64,000 nucleotides of DNA from positions 6,820,001 to 6,884,000 of the forward strand of contig NZ_CP009282.1 in assembly GCF_000758605.1 (NCBI RefSeq), written 5' to 3'. A program made the translations under genes and the position numbers. This DNA comes from Paenibacillus sp. FSL R5-0912. Lineage in GTDB: Bacteria; Bacillota; Bacilli; Paenibacillales; Paenibacillaceae. Below the pieces are notes generated by a model. It made no database searches. It was not told where the DNA came from and was given only the letters and a program-made list of their open reading frames with translations. Shown here in pieces: positions 35,865-45,533 of the stretch. How positions within the stretch are numbered: the first letter of the stretch is position 1; the number at the start of each line of letters is the position of its first letter.

Positions 35865-36542
35865 TTAGTAGCTGCTCTGACTTTGTTCACCTTTGGCAAT
35901 GGCTACGCCGCCGCTTGTCCCGATCCGGGTAGCGCCTGCTCCGACCATTACGAGGGCATCTTCCGCACTGCGCACACCGCCGGATGCCTTAACGCCGATA
36001 TCAGGGCCGACAGTCGCCCGCATGAGTGCGATATCTTCCTTCGTTGCGCCTCCCGTGGAGAAGCCGGTCGAAGTCTTCACAAAGTCGGCTCCCGCTTCTA
36101 CAGCGAGCTTACAGGCGCGGACCTTCTCTCCATCGGACAGCAGGCAGGTTTCAATGATGACTTTGGTTAGTGCTTTACCGCGGGCAGCTTCAACCACTGC
36201 GGCGATATCACGTTTCACCAGCTCGTCATTGCCGTCTTTCAATGCGCCGATATTAATAACCATATCTACTTCGCCAGCACCGTTAGCAATCGCATCGGTG
36301 GTTTCAAAGGCTTTGGTTTCCGGTGTGGACGATCCCAGCGGGAACCCGATTACTGTACATACTTTTACTTCCGGCGTATCCTTCAGCACGGCATAGGCCG
36401 TGGACACCCAGGCCGGGTTCACACAGACCGAAGCGAATTTGTATGCTTTGGCTTCCTCAGCCAGCTTGATAATATCGTCTTTACGGGCATCCGCCTTCAG
36501 CAGCGTATGATCAATAATCCCGGATATTGTAGTTTCACTCAT
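35865..36542 (-). CDS. deoC: Deoxyribose-phosphate aldolase
   Basis: This 225-residue class I aldolase converts 2-deoxyribose 5-phosphate to acetaldehyde and glyceraldehyde 3-phosphate. Seen are IDHTLLKADA at the N-terminus, VCTVIGFPLG, EVDMVINIGALKDG, KVIIETCLL, and FVKTSTGFSTGGAT with the Schiff-base Lys, then GVKASGGVRS. The start at 36542 has GGAGGAA upstream; an in-frame start at 36581 lacks a site. No other deo gene is adjacent, so it stands alone. Confidence 0.96.
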   Translation of the reverse strand: MSETTISGIIDHTLLKADARKDDIIKLAEEAKAYKFASVCVNPAWVSTAYAVLKDTPEVKVCTVIGFPLGSSTPETKAFETTDAIANGAGEVDMVINIGALKDGNDELVKRDIAAVVEAARGKALTKVIIETCLLSDGEKVRACKLAVEAGADFVKTSTGFSTGGATKEDIALMRATVGPDIGVKASGGVRSAEDALVMVGAGATRIGTSGGVAIAKGEQSQSSY

Positions 36543-36669
36543 TATTAATTCCTCCATGTAATCGGTAGTAGATGTTCGCATTCCTTGTAATCATACCAAT
36601 AGTCGAACACTTTGGAAAGCCGGAGAGCGAGCACCTGCTACTGCGCCCGATCAACACTCGAATCGCCGC

Positions 36670-38427
36670 CTATACCTTCACCTGCCGGATAGCCTCCCGC
36701 AAGTCGCCCGTGTTCGCGCTGATCATCATCGAAGCCTCGTACACTTCTTTGATCTTCTCCAGTTGAAGACCTGTAAGCTCACGGATCTGCCTTGTCTGCT
36801 CCGAGACACCTCCGGCAATGGAGGCCATGCTGCCCACCGTTGCAGCAACCTCCTCCGAGCCTGCAGACAGCTGCTCTGCCGTCGCGGAGACATCGATGAT
36901 CTGTCCGGCCACCTCACGAAAAGCGGCCGAGGCTTCCAGCAGCGCAGCTTCTGCTTCAGCAGACATCCGCACACCTTCACTGACTTCATGGGAAGCGTCC
37001 GTCATTTGCGTACCGATGCTTGCCGAGGCATTGCCGATATGAATCAGTAAATCGGCTACCCGCTCGACAGAAGCCGCAGAGCCCTCTGCCAGCTTGCGTA
37101 CCTCTCCGGCTACGACAGTGAAGCCCCGCCCGTGTTCTCCCGCGCGCGCTGCCTCAATCGAGGCATTCAGCGCAAGCAGCTTCGTCTGATCGGCGAACTG
37201 CCTGATCGAAGCCAGCGCCCCCTCAATTTCATTCGTATAGCCTTGCAGCAACAGCACGATATCCAGAGTATCGCTGGTAGATACGGAAATCGACTTCATC
37301 TGCTGATTTGTGTAGTTCATGGCGTTCTGGGAGGACTCCACCATATCCAGAGCCTTGACCGCGAATTCGGAGACAGCGGCCGAAGCGGCCGAAATACGTG
37401 AAATGCCCTGCGCCATCTCATCCATTGCCATAGCGCTGCTCTGCGCCCCTTCCGTCTGTGAATGGGCACCGGCGTAGATGTCGCCTATTCTCCCATTGAC
37501 AGCCTCACTCATCTTCAGCACATCATCGGCATTCCTGGCGAATGTCTCGGAGGAGCCGTAGAGAGAATCGGATGCCGTGGACACACCAGACACCATCCCT
37601 CTCACTCTGGAATTCAAATCTCCTGACATCTGAAGCATCGCCAGATAAGCCGTTCCAATCTCATCCCGGGACTTGACCGGACGGCCATTCAGAATCCGCG
37701 CGGCCTCAGCCAAGTCGCCCCTGGCCATGGTGCCCGCACTCTCCGTGATCGTCCCCAGAGGACGCAAGGACCGGGACACAAACCAGGCCAGCACCGCCAA
37801 AGCGGCCAGGGATAAGGCGAGAATAATACCATAGAGAGGCAGACTTTGGATCAGGACATCACGGGTCAGGCTGCTAAGGACAGCGACATCGGTATCAATG
37901 CCCAGCGCCCCGATCAGAGTCCCGTCAGCCCCTTTCACCGGCACAAATGCCGAGATATAATCCCCATATTGAGGATTCATGATCAGCGGCGTACTCGCAT
38001 TCTCTCCGGCAAGGACCGCCTGAACTGCAACCGCCGGCATATCTGTACTTTCATTAATCTGTGAAGCCAGCGGGTCCCCCTCCGGTCTGCCGTCAATCAT
38101 CAGCTGCGGCTGATTAGCTTCATCGATCCTGACAAAGTATACATAACGGGCACCGATCGACACCCGGAACTGATCCAGTTCATTGCGGAGCGACCAATAC
38201 AGGTCCGATTCCCGGGGATCGGCCAGGAATTCGCTGTAACGGCCGGCATCCATCTGCGTAACATAATGGCTGGCAATACTCATGTTGTAACTGCTGATCG
38301 TCCCTTTCACCGCTGTTCCGGTGTTCGCCCGCTGAATGGCAATGTTCCCTGCTGTGATACATAGAATGACTACAGTCATGATGCAGAGGATACGAGCAAT
38401 AAGTCTTGTTCGGATAAAAGAAAACAT
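36670..38427 (-). CDS. Methyl-accepting chemotaxis protein with Cache-type sensor
   Basis: This 585-residue chemoreceptor has a membrane segment at about residues 7-27, an extracellular Cache-like domain (YVYFVRIDEANQPQLMIDG and YISAFVPVKGADGTLIGALG), a second membrane segment near 205-225, a HAMP domain and a C-terminal signalling domain. The tip region reads DQTKLLALNASIEAARAGE, with Lys where most receptors have Asn. The start at 38427 follows GGGAAGG. It lies alone between deoC and the SulP gene. Confidence 0.92.
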   Translation of the reverse strand: MFSFIRTRLIARILCIMTVVILCITAGNIAIQRANTGTAVKGTISSYNMSIASHYVTQMDAGRYSEFLADPRESDLYWSLRNELDQFRVSIGARYVYFVRIDEANQPQLMIDGRPEGDPLASQINESTDMPAVAVQAVLAGENASTPLIMNPQYGDYISAFVPVKGADGTLIGALGIDTDVAVLSSLTRDVLIQSLPLYGIILALSLAALAVLAWFVSRSLRPLGTITESAGTMARGDLAEAARILNGRPVKSRDEIGTAYLAMLQMSGDLNSRVRGMVSGVSTASDSLYGSSETFARNADDVLKMSEAVNGRIGDIYAGAHSQTEGAQSSAMAMDEMAQGISRISAASAAVSEFAVKALDMVESSQNAMNYTNQQMKSISVSTSDTLDIVLLLQGYTNEIEGALASIRQFADQTKLLALNASIEAARAGEHGRGFTVVAGEVRKLAEGSAASVERVADLLIHIGNASASIGTQMTDASHEVSEGVRMSAEAEAALLEASAAFREVAGQIIDVSATAEQLSAGSEEVAATVGSMASIAGGVSEQTRQIRELTGLQLEKIKEVYEASMMISANTGDLREAIRQVKV

Positions 38428-38563
38428 GAAGGCCTTCCCTTTCGCGCACGGCAATTGCGTTGTTAAAGTAGGGTCATTCCTGAACATGCAATGACAAATG
38501 TCCCTCTACCGGAAAATTTCGACAACTTTTTCGAAAATCCTTTTTCCTGCCGCAAAAGATACT

Positions 38564-38612
38564 ACATAAAAAGAGACCGCCTTTGAAGCCATAAACAGCT
38601 CCAAAGACAGCC
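38564..38612 (-). terminator. Terminator after the SulP gene
   Basis: On minus, GAGGCTGTCTTTGGA pairs with TTCAAAGGCGGTCTC through some G-U pairs around GCTGTTTATGGC, followed by TTTTTATG. It is about 20 nt past the stop at 38629. Confidence 0.75.
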
Positions 38613-38628
38613 TCAATACATTTACCCT

Positions 38629-40083
38629 TCAATGCCCGCCCGACAAGCTCAGGCCGATCCGCTTCACCAGCCGGGCACTTTCTTCATTTAATCCGGTAAT
38701 CGTTACCTTTTTGCCGAGTGCCGCGTATTTGTCCAGCGTTTTGGCAATAGCCCCCACCGCCGACTGATCCCACACATGAGAATGGGAGAAGTCGATAATC
38801 ACCTGCTGCGGATCACTCTCATACATAAATTCATGCACGAAATGACTGGTTGTACCGAAGAACAGCTGGCCGGATACTTTGTAGGTAGTTACAGATGCTG
38901 CCGTATGGACACTGAGCTTTATTGAAGCCATTTTCCAGGCAAAAGACAAAGCGCTCAGCAGAACACCGAACAGTACACCGATCGACAGATTATCTGTCAC
39001 TACCACAGTAACTACCGTAACGATCATGACCAGTGCGTCGCTGAGCGGCACCTTGGCTAATGTCTTCAACGAACCCCACTCGAAGGTGCTGATGCAGACC
39101 ATGATCATAACACCGACCAAGGCGCCCATCGGAATCTGCTTAACCACATCGCCCAGAACGAGAATCAGGAACAAAAGAAAGATCCCCGATACAAAAGTAG
39201 ACAGCCGTGTACGTCCGCCCGATTTCATATTAACCATCGACTGGCCGATCATTGCACAGCCTGCCATCCCGCCGAAGAAGCCGGTAACGATATTGGCCAG
39301 GCCTTGTCCCTTCGCTTCCCGGTTCTTGTTACTGCCGGTGCCGGTAATATCATCAATCAGCGTTGCGGTCATCAGGGATTCCAGCAATCCGACAACAGCT
39401 AGCGATAGTGAATAGGGCAGAATGATCAGCAGTGTATCCAGCGTGAAGGGAAGATCCGGCAGATGGAACACCGGCAGAGCCGAAGTAATGGTGCCCATAT
39501 CGCCTACGGTCCTCACATCCAGATTAAGAACAATACTGAGTATGGAAACTGCGATAATCGCTACAAGTGCCGAAGGGACAGCCTTCGTGATCCGCGGAAC
39601 CGTATAAATGATAATCAGTGTAAGTGCCACCAGTGCATACATCATCCAGCCCTGTCCTTCAAAATGCACAAGCTGGGCCATGAAAATAAGAATGGCTAAT
39701 GCGTTGACGAAGCCGGTCATTACCGGCTGCGGCAGGAACGTGATGAATCTGCCAAGCTTCAGCATCCCCATTAGAATCTGAAAGATTCCCGCCAGTACGG
39801 TAGCCGCGAACAGGTACTCAATTCCGTGTGAAATCACCAGGCTGCCGACCAATAGTGCCATCGCCCCGGTTGCCGCGGAGATCATGCCCGGTCTTCCGCC
39901 GGCAAATGCCGTCACAATAGCAATACAGAAAGATGCGTACAATCCAACCATCGGGCTTACACCGGCGAGGATGGAGAAAGCAATCGCTTCAGGGATTAAG
40001 GCAATCGCCACGGTCATACCCGACAGAATGTCGCTCCGTGTGTTGGAGAACCAACCGTTGTTGTATAAGCTTAACTGCTTCAA
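38629..40083 (-). CDS. SulP-family anion transporter with STAS domain
   Basis: This 484-residue inner-membrane protein of the SulP family carries sulfate, bicarbonate or similar anions. It has 10-12 hydrophobic segments beginning with ILSGMTVAIALIPEAIAFSI, a family hallmark, followed by GLYASFCIAIVTAFAGGRPG. A short C-terminal STAS domain (QQVIIDFSHSHVWDQSAVGA) starts near residue 410. The SulP core is shorter than in plant or animal sulfate carriers. It is monocistronic. Confidence 0.92.
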   Translation of the reverse strand: MKQLSLYNNGWFSNTRSDILSGMTVAIALIPEAIAFSILAGVSPMVGLYASFCIAIVTAFAGGRPGMISAATGAMALLVGSLVISHGIEYLFAATVLAGIFQILMGMLKLGRFITFLPQPVMTGFVNALAILIFMAQLVHFEGQGWMMYALVALTLIIIYTVPRITKAVPSALVAIIAVSILSIVLNLDVRTVGDMGTITSALPVFHLPDLPFTLDTLLIILPYSLSLAVVGLLESLMTATLIDDITGTGSNKNREAKGQGLANIVTGFFGGMAGCAMIGQSMVNMKSGGRTRLSTFVSGIFLLFLILVLGDVVKQIPMGALVGVMIMVCISTFEWGSLKTLAKVPLSDALVMIVTVVTVVVTDNLSIGVLFGVLLSALSFAWKMASIKLSVHTAASVTTYKVSGQLFFGTTSHFVHEFMYESDPQQVIIDFSHSHVWDQSAVGAIAKTLDKYAALGKKVTITGLNEESARLVKRIGLSLSGGH

Positions 40084-40281
40084 ATTGTGCTGCTCCTCCT
40101 GTGTCTTGTTATAAGGTTATAGGCTCTAACCATAGAGCCTGGGTCAGGTGCAACGCCAATACTTGTTATTGTACCTGACCCTCCTTAACCTCCACAAAAG
40201 TGCAAACTATTCTTGTAAGCGCTAATTACAGCGTCATTCTCATTAATTCTTCTATTTCCGTATAAATTCTAGATATTTAGA

Positions 40282-41358
40282 TTAACGGTACAGTCCGGAG
40301 GCTTTCACTTCATTGAAGAAGGTGTTGAACTCTTCAATATTAAGCTGCTGCGCCGCATCCGATAAGGCGGTTGCCGGATCGGGATGCACTTCCACCATGA
40401 TGCCGTCGGCTCCGGCGGCAAGTGCGGCTTTGGCACATGGGATCAGGATATCCTTGCGTCCGGTGGAATGGGTCACATCGACCAGCACCGGCAGATGGCA
40501 TTCCTGCTTGAGAATCGGTACTGCCGAAATATCCAGCGTATTGCGGGTCGCTTTCTCATAGGTACGGATGCCGCGTTCAATCAGTATGATCTCCATGTTA
40601 CCCCGGGACATAATGTATTCTGCCGCATGGACGAATTCGTCCAGTGTCGCCGACAAACCGCGCTTCAGCAATACCGGCTTGTTCACTTCCCCTACCGCTT
40701 TGAGCAGTTCGAAGTTATGCATATTCCGTGCACCGACCTGAATAACATCGACATAATCAAGAGCCTCCTCAATATGACGAGGGTCTACAATTTCACTGAT
40801 GGTCAGAAGCCCGTATTCATTCGCCGCTTCACGCAGAATTCTCAGGCCATCCATCCCGAGTCCCTGGAAATCATACGGGGAGGTACGGGGCTTGAAGGCT
40901 CCGCCGCGCATCACCTTCACGCCTGCCTTCTGCAGGGCAGCGGCAACTGTACGGGTCTGCAGCTCACTCTCCACCGAGCAGGGTCCGGCAACCATCAGCG
41001 AAGATAATCCGCCGACGGTTACATTACCCGGAAGGGTAATTACTGTATCTTCAGCGTGATTTTTGCGGGCTACCAGCAGGGATTTCTTATGCTCCGTGCT
41101 TTGCAGATCCAGTGAAGCAGAGAAAATCTGCTTGAACAGGGTACGGATCGTGCCGCTGGTGAACGGTCCCTTGTTGCTTGCGACCAGCTTATCCAGCATG
41201 GCTTTCTCGCGTTCAGGATCGAACTTCGGCACGCCCTGCTTCTCTTTGAGTGCTCCAATTTCCTGCACGATTCCCGCACGCTCCGAGATCAGCTCCAGCA
41301 GTTGTCCGTTAATTTCATCAAGCCTTGCTCTCAGCTTATCCAATTCCACATTACTCAT
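40282..41358 (-). CDS. aroA: Bifunctional chorismate mutase / DAHP synthase
   Basis: This 358-residue enzyme joins an N-terminal AroQ-type chorismate mutase (about 1-90: ELDKLRARLDEINGQLLELI) to a DAHP synthase of type I-beta. The second domain shows VAGPCSVES, MRGGAFKPRTSPYDFQG, QVGARNMHNFELL, KRGLSATLDEF and DVTHSTGRKD. It makes DAHP from erythrose 4-phosphate and PEP, and the mutase part serves as the sensor for chorismate/prephenate in B. subtilis AroA-type enzymes. The start at 41358 has AAGGGAG 9 nt upstream. A T-box leader precedes it. Confidence 0.95.
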   Translation of the reverse strand: MSNVELDKLRARLDEINGQLLELISERAGIVQEIGALKEKQGVPKFDPEREKAMLDKLVASNKGPFTSGTIRTLFKQIFSASLDLQSTEHKKSLLVARKNHAEDTVITLPGNVTVGGLSSLMVAGPCSVESELQTRTVAAALQKAGVKVMRGGAFKPRTSPYDFQGLGMDGLRILREAANEYGLLTISEIVDPRHIEEALDYVDVIQVGARNMHNFELLKAVGEVNKPVLLKRGLSATLDEFVHAAEYIMSRGNMEIILIERGIRTYEKATRNTLDISAVPILKQECHLPVLVDVTHSTGRKDILIPCAKAALAAGADGIMVEVHPDPATALSDAAQQLNIEEFNTFFNEVKASGLYR

Positions 41359-41399
41359 TTCCTGACACTCCCTTTTGTAGTTAATAGTTAATCCTATGA

Positions 41400-41710
41400 A
41401 CGAACGCAAAAAGGCCCCCCGTCGCAAGGGACGAGGAGCCGTGGTACCACCCTTATTTAGAGATGAATCCTGCTGACGCGTCAGCATCCGGTAAGCTGTT
41501 ACCTCATCCCGGACCGGATTAACTCTGTCTTACACCCGTTAACGCTGGAAGCGGGCCTCCCTACTCATACCTGCTGCAGCAGTGTACTTCAGGAGCCGAC
41601 TCGGAAGTGAACTTCGGCACTAAGCGTCAAATGAGGGTGCTCTCAGTCTCCGGCACACCTTCCCTGTTAAGATCTGCTATAAAGTGCTTACTCTCTTCGT
41701 CATTGTCATT
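41400..41710 (-). ncRNA. T-box leader with Phe (UUC) specifier
   Basis: The minus-strand leader of the DAHP synthase gene holds the T-box sequence GGGTGGTACCACG (41440-41453). A stem I region carries an AGAGAGTAAGC start near 41696 and GGAGACTGAGAG at about 41640-41650. The 3' side of the specifier loop reads GAAG-TTC-ACTTCCGAG, which puts TTC at 41609-41611 as the specifier codon. The terminator stem GGCTCCTCGTC / GACGGGGGGCC is followed by TTTTTGCG near 41406-41440. The gene would then be read through when tRNA-Phe is uncharged. Confidence 0.9.
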
Positions 41711-41854
41711 TAATGGTATATCGATGCGTCTTATGCACCGGTTTCTGCTATCTTAATCAAAATGACTTCCACATGCAAGATGTCGGAGTGACGTATTGCA
41801 GCTTTAACGCAAAAATGTGAATGGGTGATGAACAAACGGAAGACTGCCTGCAAA

Positions 41855-44131
41855 TTAAAAGAATTTCCCGATAACATTCACTATAGTCTCGCTTCTCAGC
41901 GGCTTGCTGATATACTCGTCCATTCCCGCTTCAATGCATAATTCCCGGTCGCCTTTCAGCGCATTAGCCGTTACGGCAATAATGACCGGCTGCGAGTCTG
42001 CCGGCTGCGTCTGCCTGATTCTCAATGTGGCCTCCAGGCCGTTCATGCCGGGCATCTGCACATCCATGAAGATCAGGTCATAGCTGCGCTGAGAGACCAT
42101 CTCGACTACCTGCAGCCCGTCTTCCGCAACATCGACGGCGAACCCGCGCTTCTCCAGAATTTTGCGCAGCACAATCTGATTAATAACATTGTCTTCAGCC
42201 ACCAGGATGCGCAAAGAACGGCTGAGCTGCTGCGGACTCAGCAGGCCCGGCTCCGCCCCCTCAGCAGTCAGAGCCTGCTTCTCGGTCCGGAGCACCACTG
42301 TAAATACAAAAGTTGCCCCCTGCCCGGTCTGCGGCTCCAGCTGAATCCTGCCTCCCATCATTTCAACCAGCTGCTTGCTGATCGCCAGCCCCAGGCCACT
42401 TCCTTCATGTTTGCGGCTCATGGAATGATCCAGCTGGTAGAACGGCTCGAACAATTGGCTGCGGGCATCCTCCGGAATGCCTATTCCTGTATCCGCCACT
42501 GTAAATTGCAGCGTTACCCCATCAGCAGCCTCTTCTCCCCTTATCCTTTGCACGCCTACCTTTATCCCGCCCGTGTAAGTGAACTTCACTGCATTGCCGA
42601 CCAGATTGATCAGGATCTGCTTCAAGCGTTCTCCGTCCCCGATCAGATCAGCGGGCACCTCCGGTCCCACCTCCACCTGGATGGTTAGGCCCTTATTCTC
42701 CGCTTTAAGCTGCAGCAGCTCCAGAGCAGACTCTATGCAGTGCTGAAGGACAAACGGTTCTTCATGCAATGAGGTTTTGCCAGCCTCTATCTTGGATAGA
42801 TCCAGAATATCGTTAATGATATTCAGCAGGGATTCCCCGCTCTGGCGGATGATTTCCAGGTACTCCCGTTGCTGAGAATCCGGATCACTGAGGTCCAGCA
42901 GCAGATCGGTCATCCCGATCACCCCGTTCATCGGCGTGCGGATTTCATGGCTCATCATAGCCAGGAACTCGCTTTTGGCCCGGTTCGTATTCTCGGCGGT
43001 TTCTTTGGCGATCAGCAGCTTCTTCTGCTCGGTAATATCCTTGACGATTATATAAAAGCCCACCGTCTCCTTGTTGATTATGATAGGGGCAAGGGTTGTC
43101 AGCACCTCCACGGAATGCCCGTCCTTATGCCAGATGAGGTCGATGCTCCGTTCCATGGAACCCTTCTTCTGGCAGAAGCTGATCACGTCGTGAAGATGGT
43201 GGTTCCCGATAATCCGGCCGACACTCATTCCCACCAGCTCAGGAATGGTGTAGCCTGTCAGCTGCACGGCCTTCTCATTCCCATTGATGATGTTCCCTTC
43301 CAGATCCAGGGAAATAATCGCATCATGGTTATATTTCTTCAGCGAGGTATACCGCTCTACCGATTCCTGCAGCTTCTGCTCCATAATCTTACGCTGTGTC
43401 ACATCACGGCCTACGGCAAGCACGCTCCAGCTCCCGCTGTCTTCCACAATCCGCAGCGTGAATTCAATCCAGAGATACCGCCCGTCCTTATGAAGAATCC
43501 GCAGCTGCACACTCTGAAGCTCAGCCGCCTGCGGAGCGCTCATAAATTCCATATCCTCGGGGTAAACCAGTCCGCGGATATCACAGCCGATCAATTCCTC
43601 AGGCTTATACCCGAGTACTTCTACAATCGAAGGAGAACAGTATCTGCAGATACCATCCGGGGTTGCATAATATACAATGTCTCGAATATTGGCTGCGATC
43701 AGGCGGTACAGCTCATCTGGCGGTGCAGGAAGTTCATCCATGGACTTAGCTTCCGGGTGCCGCAATCCGGCCAGATGAACGATATAATACAAGCCCATTC
43801 CCGTAGAGGGCTCGCTAATCAGAGAAACATGCAGCAGTACTGCAACTACAGAGCCGTCTGCATGCCGGAAATTTAGCTCACATTCAAAAAAGGGAGCCTC
43901 TCCCGCTTTTAGGGTGCCCATCTTTTGCCTATGTATCTCCAGGGAATCTTCATACAGAAACTCCGTGAGGCCATGTCCCAGCAATCGTTCTTCCGTGTAT
44001 CCAAGTAACAGGGTTACCGCCGGATTCACACTAGTCCATTCTTCGGAAATGGAGAGAAATGCAACTCCGGCAGTCCCCTTTTTGAATGCCTGTTCGAATG
44101 GAGAAGAGATCTCCGTATGTTGTCTTAGCAT
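41855..44131 (-). CDS. Triple-PAS hybrid sensor histidine kinase
   Basis: This 758-residue protein is cytosolic: no membrane segment is seen. Three PAS domains (about 5-125, 140-265 and 270-385) are followed by a HisKA domain with MSHEIRTPMNG, a HATPase domain (NLVGNAVKFTY, DTGIGIPE, GSGLGLAI) and a receiver domain with LIFMDVQMPGMNG. I set the start at 44131, where GGTGG lies just upstream; a longer frame begins at 44167 without a site. The single-domain response regulator encoded upstream at 44320 could be a partner. Confidence 0.92.
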   Translation of the reverse strand: MLRQHTEISSPFEQAFKKGTAGVAFLSISEEWTSVNPAVTLLLGYTEERLLGHGLTEFLYEDSLEIHRQKMGTLKAGEAPFFECELNFRHADGSVVAVLLHVSLISEPSTGMGLYYIVHLAGLRHPEAKSMDELPAPPDELYRLIAANIRDIVYYATPDGICRYCSPSIVEVLGYKPEELIGCDIRGLVYPEDMEFMSAPQAAELQSVQLRILHKDGRYLWIEFTLRIVEDSGSWSVLAVGRDVTQRKIMEQKLQESVERYTSLKKYNHDAIISLDLEGNIINGNEKAVQLTGYTIPELVGMSVGRIIGNHHLHDVISFCQKKGSMERSIDLIWHKDGHSVEVLTTLAPIIINKETVGFYIIVKDITEQKKLLIAKETAENTNRAKSEFLAMMSHEIRTPMNGVIGMTDLLLDLSDPDSQQREYLEIIRQSGESLLNIINDILDLSKIEAGKTSLHEEPFVLQHCIESALELLQLKAENKGLTIQVEVGPEVPADLIGDGERLKQILINLVGNAVKFTYTGGIKVGVQRIRGEEAADGVTLQFTVADTGIGIPEDARSQLFEPFYQLDHSMSRKHEGSGLGLAISKQLVEMMGGRIQLEPQTGQGATFVFTVVLRTEKQALTAEGAEPGLLSPQQLSRSLRILVAEDNVINQIVLRKILEKRGFAVDVAEDGLQVVEMVSQRSYDLIFMDVQMPGMNGLEATLRIRQTQPADSQPVIIAVTANALKGDRELCIEAGMDEYISKPLRSETIVNVIGKFF

Positions 44132-44319
44132 AAATTCCACCGCCCGTTCGTGGAGTAATACATGCATTATTAGTTCAAATCTGTAATATAAATATCTTGC
44201 ATATCCGGGCGAAAGTCAAATGATTCTGTCGGATTATATTAACCCGCGAACCAGCCTTCAGACAGAGTTCTCCCCAGTTCCCGCCTTTGTTCAATCCATT
44301 CCTGCATTACATTATCCTT

Positions 44320-44709
44320 TTAGAGCCCACCGTCCAGCAGCCTCTTCACCGTTTCAGTGAAGGCTTTTACCTGAAAAGGTTTGGTAATGTATGAAGCAAA
44401 ACCCTTATTCCTGGCTTTTTCAATATCCGATAATTGAGCAAACGCACTGGTTCCCAGTACCGGAATGTGGCAAGTAGCCTCATCCTGCTGCAATATTTCC
44501 AGAGCTTCATATCCGTTAAGGCCGGGCAGCCCGATATCCAGGATGATCAGATCCGGCAGTTCTTCACGGGCCATACTTAGCCCGAGCTCTGCCGTTTCGG
44601 CTTTCAGCAGCAATATGGAGGGCAGGTTTCTTTTGAAGATATGATGCATTAGGGCCATGTTGAGTTGATTATCTTCCACATATAATACTGTCTGCTTGTA
44701 CTCCTCCAT
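44320..44709 (-). CDS. Single-domain response regulator (DivK-like)
   Basis: This 129-residue receiver has YVEDN acidic residues at the N-terminus, the phosphorylated Asp in LIILDIGLPGLNG and the Lys in SYITKPFQ. It has no output domain, so it works by protein contact or as a phosphorelay step. AGGAGG lies 9 nt before the ATG at 44709. It precedes the triple-PAS hybrid kinase on the same strand with a 188-nt gap, so co-transcription is possible. Confidence 0.9.
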   Translation of the reverse strand: MEEYKQTVLYVEDNQLNMALMHHIFKRNLPSILLLKAETAELGLSMAREELPDLIILDIGLPGLNGYEALEILQQDEATCHIPVLGTSAFAQLSDIEKARNKGFASYITKPFQVKAFTETVKRLLDGGL

Positions 44710-44765
44710 TCGGCATATCCTCCTAAAAAGTCCCAGCACAACAGCCCCTAAACAGGCAGAAAATA

Positions 44766-44806
44766 AAAAAGCCGAAGAAAGGGACAATTCCCCCTTCTCC
44801 GGCTCA
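44766..44806 (-). terminator. Terminator after the DUF2294-like gene
   Basis: On minus, AGCCGGAGAAGGG pairs with CCCTTTCTTCGGCT around GGAATTGT, followed by TTTTTTATTTTC. It lies about 55 nt past the stop at 44859. Confidence 0.85.
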
Positions 44807-44858
44807 TGTTCGGCTCATTCGCATGTCCGACTCATTTCCGCCTTATTTATAGTTAAAC

Positions 44859-45533
44859 TTAATGAAAAGTATAAGCTATCACACTGGTATCCTTGTCGAA
44901 ATCCCAATCCACGTATATATCCGACAGTTCCTTGCCAAGCATCGGGGCAATCGTGGTGGTATCCTCCAAATATCGTTTTTCCATCTTACGTTTGGTAGTC
45001 TTAAGCGTATTCTCATAACCAAGGCTAATCAGTTCCTTCTCCAGCGGGATCAGGATACCCTCACGTTTGATAATCAGGACGCGCGGGCCAAGCCACCAGG
45101 AGTCGGTATAGACCGGTTCCTTCTGAACCTTTCTGCTAACTTCATTTATCTGGGCATGGACTTCTTGACGCCCGGCATAATCGTCAATGACCATAACGTC
45201 ATTCTTAATGAGCGCAACGATCATTCCAGACGCATTATGTATACCCCAGTCATAGAAAATCTCGCCAACCTCCATAGCCGTCATTTCCTTCAGGTAGGCC
45301 GCAAGCTCGGGCAGCAGAGACTTCATCAGAAGCTCTCTCGTATAGCGAAACGCCTGTTCTTCTTCCTTATTTAACAAAAATTTCTCCACAGGTCCGATAA
45401 AATTACGAATATGCAGCGCTATACATTGCTTTCCGATAGAGGCGTGTATGGATTCAGGCCCTTTCCCAAAGCGTTCCCGCAGTAATCTTCCTGTGAAACT
45501 GGAAAGTTGGCTAGTAAGTTCTGTAGTGCTCAT
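44859..45533 (-). CDS. Tandem DUF2294-like protein
   Basis: This 224-residue soluble protein appears to hold two copies of a DUF2294-type domain. The first (about 5-110) has the family start ERFGKGPESI and the segment NFIGPVEKFLLNKEEEQAF. The second (about 118-222) repeats the pattern with WWLGPRVLIIKREGILIPLE and ends in DWDFDKDTSVIAYTF, which parallels DWGIHNASGMIVALI in the first copy. No catalytic motif is known for the family. GGAGG lies 7 nt upstream of the ATG. Function is unknown. Confidence 0.75.
   Translation of the reverse strand: MSTTELTSQLSSFTGRLLRERFGKGPESIHASIGKQCIALHIRNFIGPVEKFLLNKEEEQAFRYTRELLMKSLLPELAAYLKEMTAMEVGEIFYDWGIHNASGMIVALIKNDVMVIDDYAGRQEVHAQINEVSRKVQKEPVYTDSWWLGPRVLIIKREGILIPLEKELISLGYENTLKTTKRKMEKRYLEDTTTIAPMLGKELSDIYVDWDFDKDTSVIAYTFH

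Noticed and set aside
40214..40230. cre-like sequence TGTAAGCGCTAATTACA upstream of the SulP and DAHP synthase region
   Set aside because: The right half does not fit the CcpA consensus, and its place downstream of the DAHP synthase stop gives no clear role.
42869..43876. Plus-strand open frame of about 335 codons opposite the triple-PAS kinase
   Set aside because: It is antisense to a well-defined histidine kinase, with no ribosome binding site and no recognisable domain.
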